From NCBI GenBank assembly GCA_037190145.1, contig JBBCJU010000008.1, positions 1 to 64,000 of the forward strand: a stretch of 64,000 nucleotides of DNA, given 5' to 3'. Every line of letters begins with the position of its first letter. Position 1 is the stretch's first letter. The DNA is from 55-13 sp037190145 (GTDB lineage: Bacteria; Armatimonadota; Fimbriimonadia; Fimbriimonadales; Fimbriimonadaceae). This document shows positions 15,765 to 24,504 of the stretch, one piece after another. Both the position numbers and the translations under genes were made by a program. A model generated the notes under the pieces. The model saw nothing but the letters and a program-made list of their open reading frames with translations, searched no databases and was not told the origin of the DNA.

Positions 15765-16624
15765 TTGTCACCAATGTACAGAATGCCTTCTCGCATATCA
15801 GCGAATACGCCTGTAAGATTCTGCAATGAATCCTGAGCAGTTTTAAGTGCATCGCTACCAGCGGTTACAGTTGGCCAAGCGGCTTCAAACAGAACTTGCT
15901 TGGACTTGATAACTACCGGGATTCCGTACTTGTCTGCAATCTCTTTTGCAAGCAATACGATAGAACCTTGAGTTCCTTCAATCTCATTGCGCTCCTTTCC
16001 AGGAACGACAACAAAGGTCGTTAACTCTTCGCCTTCTACCGTGACTTCAAATGAGGCGGCACCAGGTTGATCGTTGGTCAGCTCGTGTAGCCAAACTTGA
16101 TTGGAAGTCTCAAACTTTTCTTCACCAGTTGCTCCACCTTTAACGGTGATCGCATGCTTGTCTACAGGATTGAATTCAAGCCCAATTCCATTGTCAGTCC
16201 TGGAATACTCCATCTGCTCAACTGCCTTCGAATTAGGTGCAACCGAAATCGGACCTGCTACCGAAGATCGACCAGATACTTGGCTATTGTTGATACTCCA
16301 ATAAGCTCCAAAAACCGCGCTCGCAGCTAGTCCAGTAAAGGCAAGATTCCGTAACCACCCGGACCATCCTGGTTGTGCTGTCCGTTTCTTGTCATAAATG
16401 CTTTTATCAACTGCGGCACTAATCCGATCATTCAAATCAAACGGAACTTCAATCTGCTCAAATTGCAGAGATTCAAGTTCCTTTAAGGTTGCCTCAAACT
16501 GTTCGTATTCAGCCTGCAGCTTAGAATCCGCTTTCAGCTTCGCCTCAAATGATTGGGCTAGCCCGGCATCTAACGTGCCTTCTGAGTATGCGGAAAAATA
16601 CTCTTTTGCTTTTTCGTAAGTCAT
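15761..16624 (-). CDS. Anti-sigma factor-like membrane protein
   Basis: 287 residues from ATG 16624, which follows GAAGGGTGAG. The N-terminal 75 residues (YEKAKEYFSAYSEGTLDAGLAQSFEAKL...) are arranged like the sigma-binding anti-sigma domain but lack the His-Cys-Cys zinc set. One membrane helix, LAFTGLAASAVFGAYW, lies at about 90-105. The outer part contains a TTFVVVPGKER strand and an NLTGVFADMREGILYIGDN end reminiscent of secretin-type repeats. It follows the sigma gene at 16723-17316 by 98 bases, which supports the role. Confidence 0.72.
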   Translation of the reverse strand: MTYEKAKEYFSAYSEGTLDAGLAQSFEAKLKADSKLQAEYEQFEATLKELESLQFEQIEVPFDLNDRISAAVDKSIYDKKRTAQPGWSGWLRNLAFTGLAASAVFGAYWSINNSQVSGRSSVAGPISVAPNSKAVEQMEYSRTDNGIGLEFNPVDKHAITVKGGATGEEKFETSNQVWLHELTNDQPGAASFEVTVEGEELTTFVVVPGKERNEIEGTQGSIVLLAKEIADKYGIPVVIKSKQVLFEAAWPTVTAGSDALKTAQDSLQNLTGVFADMREGILYIGDN

Positions 16625-16722
16625 TATTCTCACCCTTCAGGGTCTATACATCTGTTCAGTCAAATTCCGGGCGTCTATCTCCCTACCCTTCTTCATCAAT
16701 GAATCTAGGAAGTGTGACTTTG

Positions 16723-17316
16723 CTAGATTTGGAAAAGTTCCGCATCTTTTTGCAACATATCTCTCAGCGTTAAGCGAGCCCGGTTCAATCGGCTCTTGAC
16801 CGTCCCAATCGGTAGGTCTAAAGCCGCAGCGATCTCTTCATAAGACATCATTTCGCCGTGGTACATCACGATCATCGAGCGTTGATATTCCGGCAATTTT
16901 GCAACGGCTTTTTCGAATCTAACTTCACGCTCAGATCTCTCGGTCGCTTCGTGAGGTGAGGCTCCCTCATCCTCAATCTGCATTTCTACATCGCCTTCCG
17001 ATGTGACCAGAGCAGATTCAATACTAATGGCTTGTCGACTCTTCTCCTTCTTGCGGATATCCAAGAAGCAGTTCGTCATGATTCGATAAAGCCAAGTGGT
17101 AAATGCACTTTGACCCTTAAAGTTTTGAATGGCGTTATAGACACGCACAAAGCCTTCCGCAACCACATCCGAAGCTTCTTCGGGGTTGCGTGTAAGTCGA
17201 AACGCATATTGATAAGCTCTTGTGCTGTGCTTAGCGATCAAGGCATCAAATGCAGATCGGTCTCCACCTTGGGCGCGGCGGATTAGTAATTCATCGTCCA
17301 GATGGCTTTCGCTCAT
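16723..17316 (-). CDS. RNA polymerase sigma factor, ECF subfamily (RpoE-like)
   Basis: 197 residues. Region 2: FDALIAKHSTRAYQYAFRLTRNPEEASDVVAEGFVRVY then FTTWLYRIMTNCFLDIRKK. Region 4: VAKLPEYQRSMIVMYHGEMMSYEEIAAALDLPIGTVKSRLNRARLTLRDML. An acidic linker (EGDVEMQIEDEGAS) separates them. It lies in an apparent operon, DUF4446 gene, sigma (3-base gap), anti-sigma, the standard arrangement for an envelope-signal-responsive sigma factor. Confidence 0.93.
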   Translation of the reverse strand: MSESHLDDELLIRRAQGGDRSAFDALIAKHSTRAYQYAFRLTRNPEEASDVVAEGFVRVYNAIQNFKGQSAFTTWLYRIMTNCFLDIRKKEKSRQAISIESALVTSEGDVEMQIEDEGASPHEATERSEREVRFEKAVAKLPEYQRSMIVMYHGEMMSYEEIAAALDLPIGTVKSRLNRARLTLRDMLQKDAELFQI

Positions 17317-17319
17317 ATG

Positions 17320-17841
17320 TTAGTGCGAAACGATAGACTTCGGCCCGACTTGCACGGCTTCTCGAATCGCTCGCTGTTCCTCCTGCGAGATATTCCTCTC
17401 GGACTTGCCGCCGAGAAGAGGTTTGCAATAGACTCGGCAGTCAGATCGACCGACTAAGCTAGTAAGAAGAGCTCCATCACCACGGTCATCATAGATAGCC
17501 ATCGCAAAGCTTTGGCTACCGCCTACATCCTCAAAGGCATCGTACTTGACCAATCCTAGGTGTCGTTTTGCTCCTGCCATTTTTTCTTCCAACGTCTGAA
17601 TCCGATTGTCGGCCAAATCAATATTTGCTTGAAGCTGCATTCGCTCTCTGAGGTGATCGTATAGCAATCGCTCCAGATTTTCGCCCTTGACTCCGTCTAG
17701 CAGTTCTTTCCAACGAGTATTCATTCGTCGAAGTCGACGCGCTTGTACAATGGACACTGCCGAAAGGCAAATGACAATAACGCACAAACACAGCGTAATC
17801 TGCGGCCCATTCGCCGCCAAGGACTGGAATAGGCTGTCCAT
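17320..17841 (-). CDS. DUF4446 family membrane protein
   Basis: 173 residues from ATG 17841. One N-terminal membrane helix (ITLCLCVIVICLSAVSIVQA) is followed by a basic stop, a coiled coil (LRERMQLQANIDLADNRIQTLEEKM) and the family's signature core: LGLVKYDAFEDVGGSQSFAMAIYDDRGDGALLTSLVGRSDCRVYCKPL, ending in ISQEEQRAI. Function of the family is unknown; such proteins occur in many Gram-positive and related bacteria. It is the first gene before sigma and anti-sigma. Confidence 0.85.
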   Translation of the reverse strand: MDSLFQSLAANGPQITLCLCVIVICLSAVSIVQARRLRRMNTRWKELLDGVKGENLERLLYDHLRERMQLQANIDLADNRIQTLEEKMAGAKRHLGLVKYDAFEDVGGSQSFAMAIYDDRGDGALLTSLVGRSDCRVYCKPLLGGKSERNISQEEQRAIREAVQVGPKSIVSH

Positions 17842-17914
17842 AAGCTTAAGTGGGCAAGAACCCAATATAGATTATAGCGGACTGGAGCTTTTAACCCGCT
17901 AAAATGGAGTGCAT

Positions 17915-18355
17915 ATGAAGTCGACAAGAAAGCGCGCAATTACAGGGTTTGGAGTCATTCTCCTATTTCTCTTGGCTTTCGCGATCTACTTTCACTTCAC
18001 TTTCACCACGGTAGTTGTGTCTGGCGATTCGATGCTTCCGACCCTCAAGAATGGTCAAAGGGTCCTTACCAGTAAGGCCTATTGGCTGGTTGGCCCTATC
18101 AAGCACAAGGATGTTGTTGTCCTGCATGACGATGGCCCCACCGGCTTTATCATCAAGAGAGTCTACAAAATGGCGGGCGAAGTTGTGGAGTGGTCGCTTG
18201 TACCAGACACCGTCGATTTTCGAGAAGGAGAGTATAGGGTGCCTGCTGGAAGCGTCTATATCCTTGGGGACAATCGGGCGGTGTCAGAAGATAGTCGCCG
18301 ATTTGGTCCGGTAGGTCTAGATAAAATCATCGGAAAGGTAGTTATTAGGCAATGA
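17915..18355 (+). CDS. lepB: Signal peptidase I
   Basis: 146 residues from ATG 17915 with GGAG five bases upstream. An N-terminal membrane anchor (GVILLFLLAFAIYFHF) is followed by box B with the catalytic Ser39 (VSGDSMLPTL), box D with the general base Lys81 (GFIIKRVYKMAGE), and box E (ILGDNRAVSEDSRRFGPV). It cleaves signal peptides of exported preproteins on the outer face of the membrane. It is short, as in Gram-positive-type enzymes. Its stop overlaps the start of the Nudix gene (ATGA). Confidence 0.94.
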   Translation: MKSTRKRAITGFGVILLFLLAFAIYFHFTFTTVVVSGDSMLPTLKNGQRVLTSKAYWLVGPIKHKDVVVLHDDGPTGFIIKRVYKMAGEVVEWSLVPDTVDFREGEYRVPAGSVYILGDNRAVSEDSRRFGPVGLDKIIGKVVIRQ

Positions 18356-18834
18356 GGCGATTCCCTTCGGGAACCTTTGGGCGGCAGCGGCTCCAGTTTT
18401 TTCCTGCCCCATTCAAAGCCCCGTTGCGGACCTTTGCCGTCTTAGTTTTTGCCTGGCAAGACGACCGTGTTGTGATCTGTGATATCGAAGATCGTGGATG
18501 GTGTATCCCCAGTGGAAGAGTTGAGCCCAATGAAACCTCGCTAGAAGCCGCACACCGAGAGGCAAAAGAAGAAGGCGGAGTTGATCTAGAGCGGGTCCAA
18601 TATATTGGCTGCTATCAGATCAGCGAGCGAAGGGAAGTGCGATGGGCGGACTGCTACGCCGCAAGGGTATGTGGGATTGGGGAAATCTCTATGAAAGAGG
18701 AGTCTCTAGGGATGAGATTGGTAACTATCGACGAGCTCCCATGTATCTACCATCTTTGGAATCCTCTCACCGAGGCGGTTTTCCACTACAGCAGTGAAGT
18801 CGTCCAAAGATTAAGCGATCATCGCTGTCGCTAA
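18352..18834 (+). CDS. Nudix hydrolase
   Basis: 160 residues. The Nudix box fits G-x5-E-x7-REUxEExGU exactly, from Gly at about residue 56 (GRVEPNE, then seven residues, REAKEEGGV). It should hydrolyse a nucleoside diphosphate linked to another moiety; the substrate is not deducible. Co-translated with signal peptidase I. Confidence 0.92.
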   Translation: MRRFPSGTFGRQRLQFFPAPFKAPLRTFAVLVFAWQDDRVVICDIEDRGWCIPSGRVEPNETSLEAAHREAKEEGGVDLERVQYIGCYQISERREVRWADCYAARVCGIGEISMKEESLGMRLVTIDELPCIYHLWNPLTEAVFHYSSEVVQRLSDHRCR

Positions 18835-18839
18835 TCCGG

Positions 18840-18872
18840 TAGATGGCTTTCTACCAAGAGGAAAGCCATCTA
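18840..18872. terminator. Perfect hairpin between convergent Nudix and asd genes
   Basis: TAGATGGCTTTC pairs exactly with GAAAGCCATCTA (12 bp) around nine bases, with an outer AATCC/GGATT pair at 18833-18837 and 18874-18878. No U tract. Confidence 0.55.
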
Positions 18873-18886
18873 TGGATTAAGAGCCC

Positions 18887-19933
18887 CTAAGCAAACTGAG
18901 GCGTTGAGGCAGGCTGCCCGATGTTTACCAAGTATTCCGCAATCTGAACGGCATTCAGAGCGGCACCTTTAAGCAATTGGTCACCGGCAATGAACATGGA
19001 GATTGCACTTGGGTGAGACAAATCCTTTCGAATTCTTCCTACCAACACATCGCCCTGTCCGCTTGCGGAAATAGGCATTGGGAATGTGTTTGATTCGCGA
19101 TTGTCCACCAGTTGCACTCCCGGGGCGGTTGACAACACTTCTCGAATCTGTGTTTCGCTAGGAGCCTCCCCGGCAAACTCGATGGTTACAGACTCGCTGT
19201 GGGCTCGGACAACTGGGACGCGGACACAGGTCACATTAATGCGTAAGTCTGGCAAGCCCAAAATCTTCTGCGACTCCTGAATCACCTTCCACTCTTCTTC
19301 GTTATAGCCAAACTCATTGATAGGGGTGTTGTGGCTAAAAAGATTAAAGGCATAGGGATGAGGAAGCACCTTTTCTCTATCTCCCTTTGTTCCGTTAACG
19401 GCCTCAGCAGTCTCCGCTAGAAGCTCATCCATAACTTTGGCTCCACCGCCGCTTGCGCTCTGGTAAGTGCTAACGATGAGTCGCTCAATCTTGCCTAGCT
19501 TCTGGAGTGGATTTACCGCAACAAGTAGGATGATTGCGGTGCAGTTTGGAACTGCATAAAGTCGTACATCTGGGGAGATCGTTTGCGGATTTACTTCCGG
19601 GACCACCAGTGGCACATTGTCATCCATTCTAAATGCACTGGAGTTATCAATAACATAGGCACCTGCCTCAAGAGCGGCTGGAGCCAGCGCTTTTGATCGT
19701 GATGCACCAGCGCTAAAGAAAGCAAAATCAACCCCTGCGAACGATTCTGGCTTCGCTTCTTCGATTGTGATCGTCTTGCCTTTATAGATGACGGTTTTAC
19801 CGACGGATCTCTCGCTAGCGAGTAGTCTTAAACTAGCGACAGGAAAGTTGCGCTCTTCGAACAGCCGGAGAAACTCATTGCCGACTGCCCCGGTTGCGCC
19901 GACGACGGCGACATTGAATCCTTGGGACACCAT
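18887..19933 (-). CDS. asd: Aspartate-semialdehyde dehydrogenase
   Basis: 348 residues. Reduces aspartyl phosphate to the semialdehyde with NADPH, the branch point to lysine, diaminopimelate, threonine and methionine. The nucleotide-binding loop GATGAVG is at residues 12-18, the catalytic Cys131 is in VPNCTAI, and the substrate-binding stretch QSASGGGAKVMDEL and the RVPVVRAHSE motif follow. Full length. DapB, two steps later in the pathway, is at 51663-52475. Monocistronic by position, with a hairpin downstream. Confidence 0.95.
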   Translation of the reverse strand: MVSQGFNVAVVGATGAVGNEFLRLFEERNFPVASLRLLASERSVGKTVIYKGKTITIEEAKPESFAGVDFAFFSAGASRSKALAPAALEAGAYVIDNSSAFRMDDNVPLVVPEVNPQTISPDVRLYAVPNCTAIILLVAVNPLQKLGKIERLIVSTYQSASGGGAKVMDELLAETAEAVNGTKGDREKVLPHPYAFNLFSHNTPINEFGYNEEEWKVIQESQKILGLPDLRINVTCVRVPVVRAHSESVTIEFAGEAPSETQIREVLSTAPGVQLVDNRESNTFPMPISASGQGDVLVGRIRKDLSHPSAISMFIAGDQLLKGAALNAVQIAEYLVNIGQPASTPQFA

Positions 19934-20030
19934 AAATTGATACCAGATTCGCGTAGAGTTCTCTTAGGTCGTTCCCACATAATGAAAGCTGTTGTAAACT
20001 CCCAATTAGTAATCTGTAAGGAATAGTAGT

Positions 20031-20942
20031 TTGAGTCTTAGTGTCAATGAACCTGCATTGGAGCTGACATTTGACTGTGGTTCAAGCAATGTCAAAAAGT
20101 CAGAGTTCCCCGGCCTGCAATATGTAAGGCTGGAAGCAATGTCTGTTGGGCTTCAAAAGTCTACAAACGGATCAATTTCGGTTGCCTCCAATACCAATAT
20201 TCTGGGCATTAACATGGATGGTGCAGTTATCGCCCGGTCTGTCGGTGCAAAAGTGGTCATTGTGCCGCCGCGAAGCATGTTCTTTATTAAGGGACCAGTA
20301 CGATTAAGTGCGTTAGCGGCGAGAGGCGATCATAAATTGCAGACCCTCTCCTGGCAATCAGCCGCGCTACCTGTCCTAGACCAATGGTTGCAAACCCACG
20401 GTCCGGGTAGGAATACAAAAGGCTATTCACGAAGCGTAGGTTGCAAGCCAATAGATCCCAATTTTGTCGAGACTATTAAGCGGTTTGAGGAAGCGAAGAC
20501 GGTTGCATCGGAGCTTACAGAACCTTTACTCCTGTCCATCATTCATGAGGCAGTGGGGCGAATCATGGTCGGTAGCGATGAAATGCAGTTGGCTCCCCTC
20601 CCCACAGAGTTGCCTGATCCTCTCGTGAAGTTGGCTGCTCTAGTCCGAAAGTCTCCGGCAGGGAACTGGTCGCTAAAGGAAGCTTCAGATATGGCGAGCT
20701 ACTCGCCGTTCCACTTCTCTAGGGTCTTTAAGCAGCTTGTTGGCTATGGATTCCACGAGTATGTAGATCGATGCAGAACCGAGCTTGCGGTCTCCTTACT
20801 GGTTTCCTCTGATTTGGCGGTGGATCACGTCGCAACCCAAGCGGGTTTTGGGACAACGCAAGGCCTCAGGGAATCTGTCCGAGACTATCTAGGTTTGGTC
20901 CCTTCCGAATTCCGCTCATTGCCCGACCTTTACGAGTCTTGA
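20031..20942 (+). CDS. AraC-family transcriptional regulator
   Basis: 303 residues from a TTG start preceded by AAGGA at 20018-20022, eight bases away. The C-terminal hundred residues are the double helix-turn-helix: NWSLKEASDMASYSPFHFSRVFKQLVGYGFHEYVDRCRTELAVSLLVSSDLAVDHVATQAGFGTTQGLRESVRDYLGLVPSEFR. The N-terminal 150 residues are beta-rich, like a cupin sensor, but without a recognisable ligand set. The gene end overlaps the convergent CDGSH gene by 13 bases. Confidence 0.9.
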   Translation: MSLSVNEPALELTFDCGSSNVKKSEFPGLQYVRLEAMSVGLQKSTNGSISVASNTNILGINMDGAVIARSVGAKVVIVPPRSMFFIKGPVRLSALAARGDHKLQTLSWQSAALPVLDQWLQTHGPGRNTKGYSRSVGCKPIDPNFVETIKRFEEAKTVASELTEPLLLSIIHEAVGRIMVGSDEMQLAPLPTELPDPLVKLAALVRKSPAGNWSLKEASDMASYSPFHFSRVFKQLVGYGFHEYVDRCRTELAVSLLVSSDLAVDHVATQAGFGTTQGLRESVRDYLGLVPSEFRSLPDLYES

Positions 20943-21373
20943 GTTTGTGCTTCATCAGAGAAGTGAGCCGCGATATGAGACCCATCACAGTAAGGTTTAT
21001 TGCTGGAATGGCCGCATCGACAAAACGCGGTAGTTTTTGAATGAACCGTTTCAGCTCCGTTCCTATCTTCAACCGTTAATGTCCCGTAAACAATCAAGGG
21101 ACCGTTCGGAATGACCTCAGCTCGAGTATTGGAAATCTCCTCAAATCGCTGCTCATCCTCCATATCAAGGGCCAAATAGCTAAGTGCCCCGGAAGGGCAT
21201 TTATCAATCGTCGCCATGATGCGTTCGGAACTGGATGCGGACATATCGATCCAAGGTCGTCGGCGCGGGTCAAACACGGACAAGAGCGACTTCCAACATT
21301 TTGTAGAGTGGATACACACGTCGGGTTTCCACACGACTGTTATCTCATCGTTTGAATATCGCTTCTCTGCCAC
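20930..21373 (-). CDS. Iron-sulfur protein with divergent 4Fe-4S and CDGSH domains
   Basis: 147 residues. The N-terminal part is a YjdI-like mono-cluster domain with Cys20, Cys26 and Cys59 (CIHSTKC; KCPSGALSY). The C-terminal part is a CDGSH domain with Cys118, Cys120, Cys129 and His133 (FCRCGHSSNKPYCDGSH), which ligates a 2Fe-2S cluster with one histidine. The two-domain form is common in bacteria; its role in redox or cluster transfer is not settled. Confidence 0.92.
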   Translation of the reverse strand: MAEKRYSNDEITVVWKPDVCIHSTKCWKSLLSVFDPRRRPWIDMSASSSERIMATIDKCPSGALSYLALDMEDEQRFEEISNTRAEVIPNGPLIVYGTLTVEDRNGAETVHSKTTAFCRCGHSSNKPYCDGSHIAAHFSDEAQTQDS

Positions 21374-21499
21374 AGTTAATATTCTAAGCCATCAAAATCA
21401 AATCCGAGGTCACCCAAGTAAATAATCAGCAGGTGCCACCATAACTTTGAAATCGCATAGATAAGTAGTTCGCTCGCCACGCCCCTGTACGGGCATCGT

Positions 21500-21581
21500 C
21501 ACCGACAAGAGGCTAGTGACCATGCTTAAGCTGTTATGGACCGTAGCCCTATGTTTGGGCGTAGTTTGCAACCATACCTAA
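21500..21581 (+). CDS. Possible very small peptide gene (19 residues)
   Basis: An ATG at 21522 opens a frame of 19 codons, MLKLLWTVALCLGVVCNHT, hydrophobic and shaped like the start of a tiny lipoprotein or toxic-peptide gene. AGAGG at about 21509 lies in the loop of a GTCAC...GTGAC hairpin just upstream. The coordinates include that hairpin. It may equally be chance; no family match. Confidence 0.2.
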
Positions 21582-21604
21582 ATTCCTGCGTTACTCTGTT
21601 CAAC

Positions 21605-22015
21605 ATGAGAACTCGACCCTTAATTCCAGGTGGGCAAGGCGGACTCCTTCTTCTTGCAGTAGCTGCAGTTCCTATTGTCTTGAATCGCTGTAAACCTCTC
21701 GCTAAGAAAGTGGGTGAGAAGATGGTGGAGTGGGGTGAGAAGATTCAAAATGAAGCAAACCGCCCCAATTCATCGGTGGATTCAGAAAAGTCGTCCAATG
21801 CCGATATGAATAAATCCACACCGAATGAAACTCTAGAATCAGCATCACCCGCGGGCAAAGAAGAGGTTAAAGAACAAATCGCTGCGCAAACGGTAAAGAA
21901 GAAATCTCCGCCGAAGCCCAAGGCTGCAACAGAGACGAAGAAGAAGGTTGAGCCCAAAACAGGCACCGCCGGAACCACGACCAATCCAAAGAAGCCGACA
22001 AAAAAACCAGAGTGA
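21605..22015 (+). CDS. Membrane-anchored, lysine/proline-rich low-complexity protein
   Basis: 136 residues from ATG 21605; a start at 21536 would add 23 residues. One hydrophobic helix (GGLLLLAVAAVPIVLN) near the N-terminus, a short amphipathic stretch (LAKKVGEKMVEWGEKI), then about 85 residues rich in Lys, Pro, Thr and Glu without predicted fold (SPPKPKAATETKKKVEPKT). It could be a linker-like or surface-exposed protein. No homologue recognised. Confidence 0.55.
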   Translation: MRTRPLIPGGQGGLLLLAVAAVPIVLNRCKPLAKKVGEKMVEWGEKIQNEANRPNSSVDSEKSSNADMNKSTPNETLESASPAGKEEVKEQIAAQTVKKKSPPKPKAATETKKKVEPKTGTAGTTTNPKKPTKKPE

Positions 22016-22182
22016 GTTCGCGCGTACGTCTCCGACAAAGCCTAGATAAAGGTTGAGAAATACTGATATCAGGTCTTAATGTCGCAAGTTTTGTTGAAGT
22101 GCTTGGTTATTGGAAAATCTAAACAGGCCCTTGGGACCAGGGGCTTGGACCTTCTTCCGGCTTCACACGTCAAGATTACGAT

Positions 22183-22881
22183 ATGGTTACCACTTTGCTT
22201 GCAACGGCCCTTTTAGCCCCTGCACTTCCTGAGAACCCAAGCTTCGACTACTCCGGTTTGCCATCCGTGCCCAATACGGCTATGCGCACACATGGAGTTC
22301 AGATCGATATGTCAACGGAAAAGGTTGCAACTGTAACCAGCACGACGGTTGTAAAGAACTTAGGCACAACCCCGCTCACAACCCAGGTAAGAATTCCTCG
22401 TCGAAGAGTTGGCGATGCAATGTCCGGAAACCCAAGCTTCCAAGTGAAAGCACTCTGGGACAATAAGCCTTTGAACTTGATCTACACCAATGAAAAGCCA
22501 AAGGGTGAAAAGCTCAGTATTGATCGCAAGTCATACACTTACCAAAGCGATCTTTACCAGAATGTAACGCTTGGCCCTGGACAAACATCTTCACTCAAAA
22601 TCAGCTATTCCATCCCATTTGGTCGCTGTGGCTATGAGAAGAAGCAATTGATCTCGGGATACCTTTTTGAGAGCGATTCGCCCGTCGAGCTACTAAGCAT
22701 TTCTTACCGTTACGGTGGACCTACTGTTTTCCGACTCCCGGAGGCTAGCCCTCGTGATTGGGGTTGGCAGGTAGGTGGAAAGGGTGTCTTCAAGCGAATT
22801 GAAAACTTCCGGCCCAGTGGAGAGTTAACATACATCACCTTCTATCCCGGAGGATTCGAGAATATCGGCGGCGGACTCTGA
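22183..22881 (+). CDS. Exported protein of unknown function, beta-rich
   Basis: 232 residues with a short hydrophobic start (MVTTLLATALLAPALP), probably a signal peptide. The body is a beta-sandwich-like sequence with NLGTTPLTTQVRIPRR, a conserved-looking TLGPGQTSSLKISYSIPFGRCG, and a Gly-rich end. The alternation of a tail phrase about non-linear junctions is typical of proteins with a VIT- or DUF4424-like fold, but I cannot assign a family. A strong hairpin follows at 22929-22963. Confidence 0.65.
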   Translation: MVTTLLATALLAPALPENPSFDYSGLPSVPNTAMRTHGVQIDMSTEKVATVTSTTVVKNLGTTPLTTQVRIPRRRVGDAMSGNPSFQVKALWDNKPLNLIYTNEKPKGEKLSIDRKSYTYQSDLYQNVTLGPGQTSSLKISYSIPFGRCGYEKKQLISGYLFESDSPVELLSISYRYGGPTVFRLPEASPRDWGWQVGGKGVFKRIENFRPSGELTYITFYPGGFENIGGGL

Positions 22882-22928
22882 GCCCTAGCTAGCCTCGATT
22901 CTTGAGAATAGGTATTCCAAAAGGACCG

Positions 22929-22963
22929 TTTTAGGTTCTATGAGTAGCTCATAGAACCTAAAA
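22929..22963. terminator. 16-bp perfect hairpin
   Basis: TTTTAGGTTCTATGAG and CTCATAGAACCTAAAA are exact complements around a three-base loop, 47 bases after the exported-protein gene and 83 before the M42 peptidase. It probably ends transcription of the former. Confidence 0.6.
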
Positions 22964-23046
22964 AAGTTGCCTTTCGTGGCATTCTGATTCTTCTCAGGAC
23001 CACAAGGCCACGCTCTTCCGGGTAAAAACGCCCGAAGGAGCAATAC

Positions 23047-24093
23047 GTGGCCCGATTCGAAATATCTACCGACTACCTGAAGAAGACGCTTGTCGATCTG
23101 CTGAACACCCCCAGCCCGACCGGAGATACGGAGTATGCGATCTCGTTTGTCCAAGGCGAGCTAGATTCGATGGGTGTTCGAACTGAGCGCACCCATAAAG
23201 GGGCTTTATTGGCTCACCTTCCAGGGCACCGAGAAGATCGTCCACGGGGGTTGAGTGCTCATGTGGATACTCTTGGCGCGGTTGTTGCGGAAGTCAAGTC
23301 CAGTGGCCGCCTCCGCCTTAGCGCCTTGAACGGATTGATGTGGCCAACGGTTGAGAGTGAAGGCGTCTGGATCGCCACCCGCTCCGGTCGACAAGTGCGA
23401 GGTTCCGTAGTATTTGTGAACGGGGCCGCTCACGTCAATAAAGACGCAACAACGGCAAGCCGAAATGCGGACAATCTGGAAGTTCGTCTTGATGAGAGAA
23501 CCAATAGCTCCGAAGAGACAAGGCTCTTGGGCATTGAGGTAGGTGACTACGTATATTTTGATCCGCGAGTTGAAGTTAGCGACTCCGGGTTTATCCGATC
23601 TCGCTTCTTGGATGATAAAGCCTGTGTCGTTTGTGCAATGGCTGCGGTCAAAGCTCTGGTAGAGAGCGGCACCACCCCGGCCCGAAGTACCACTTTGCTC
23701 TTCAGTAACTACGAAGAAGTGGGACACGGTGGGACAGATGGATTCAACGGGGACCTTACCGAGCTAGTAATTCTCGATATGGCGTGCATTGGGCGTGGGT
23801 TGCGAGGAGACGAATTCCATTGCTCAATCTGCATTAAGGACTCAAGCGGCCCGTACAGTAAGCGACTCTCCGATAAGCTGCGCAATATTGGCGAAAACCG
23901 AGGGATAGACCTTATCCCCGATATTTACCCCTACTATGGGTCTGACGGCAGTGCCTACTGGCGATCCGGTGGCCGCGCCGAAGTCGCTCTTATTGGTCCC
24001 GGAGTGGATACCAGCCATGGGTACGAGCGAACCCACATGGACGCTTTGATCGATACGGCATCCTTGGTTGCCGAGTATCTGGTGGAAGAGTAA
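23047..24093 (+). CDS. M42-family metallopeptidase (glutamyl/deblocking aminopeptidase type)
   Basis: 348 residues, GTG start with GAAGGAG six bases upstream. Two-metal cytoplasmic aminopeptidase fold: SAHVDT with the first His ligand near residue 72, the bridging Asp in FLDDKAC, the catalytic Glu pair in NYEEVGHGG, an Asp in VILDMACIG, and the last His in HGYERTHMDAL. The family forms large dodecameric shells that trim peptides. The precise specificity is open. Confidence 0.9.
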   Translation: MARFEISTDYLKKTLVDLLNTPSPTGDTEYAISFVQGELDSMGVRTERTHKGALLAHLPGHREDRPRGLSAHVDTLGAVVAEVKSSGRLRLSALNGLMWPTVESEGVWIATRSGRQVRGSVVFVNGAAHVNKDATTASRNADNLEVRLDERTNSSEETRLLGIEVGDYVYFDPRVEVSDSGFIRSRFLDDKACVVCAMAAVKALVESGTTPARSTTLLFSNYEEVGHGGTDGFNGDLTELVILDMACIGRGLRGDEFHCSICIKDSSGPYSKRLSDKLRNIGENRGIDLIPDIYPYYGSDGSAYWRSGGRAEVALIGPGVDTSHGYERTHMDALIDTASLVAEYLVEE

Positions 24094-24101
24094 GGCGTCT
24101 T

Positions 24102-24128
24102 GGATCGCAGGTATTCCGCCTGCGATCC
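24102..24128 (+). terminator. 10-bp perfect hairpin after M42 peptidase
   Basis: GGATCGCAGG pairs exactly with CCTGCGATCC around a seven-base loop, eight bases past the stop. No U tract. Confidence 0.55.
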
Positions 24129-24228
24129 GGATCACTCATACCATAAAAACCGAGATACCCTGCAAAATCACTAGTCATTGCCAATAACTCCTGTGTAGGC
24201 CGATAAGGCCAAAGGAGTTTTGCGGAAC

Positions 24229-24504
24229 GTGTCGACGGAAAAACGTCATAAAAACGACCAAGCGGTGAGCATTAGCGTGGCTAGTGGAATCACGGGCGTC
24301 GAGGTTCATACCCTCCGATATTGGGAAAGAGAATTCGAAGAATTCTTGGGTCCAGTACGCACCGAAGGTGGACAAAGACGCTATCGGCCGGAAGATATTC
24401 AGACCGTCTTCACCATCAAGCGTCTGCTTCGCGATGAGATGTTCTCCATCGCCGGCGCTCGTCGTCACTTAGCAAAGGCGCGAGAGTTAAAGCATGCCGC
24501 ATAG
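24229..24504 (+). CDS. MerR-type helix-turn-helix regulator, short
   Basis: 91 residues from GTG 24229, placed 11 bases after AAAGGAG; a TTG at 24220 is only two bases from it. The fold is the MerR DNA-binding domain: ISVASGITGVEVHTLRYWEREFEEFL, QRRYRPEDIQTVFTIKRLLRDEMFSIAGARRHLA. There is no effector domain, as in HspR-like or DUF-type stand-alone MerR proteins. Its last 11 bases overlap the start of the TPR-glycosyltransferase gene, so they are co-transcribed. Confidence 0.87.
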   Translation: MSTEKRHKNDQAVSISVASGITGVEVHTLRYWEREFEEFLGPVRTEGGQRRYRPEDIQTVFTIKRLLRDEMFSIAGARRHLAKARELKHAA

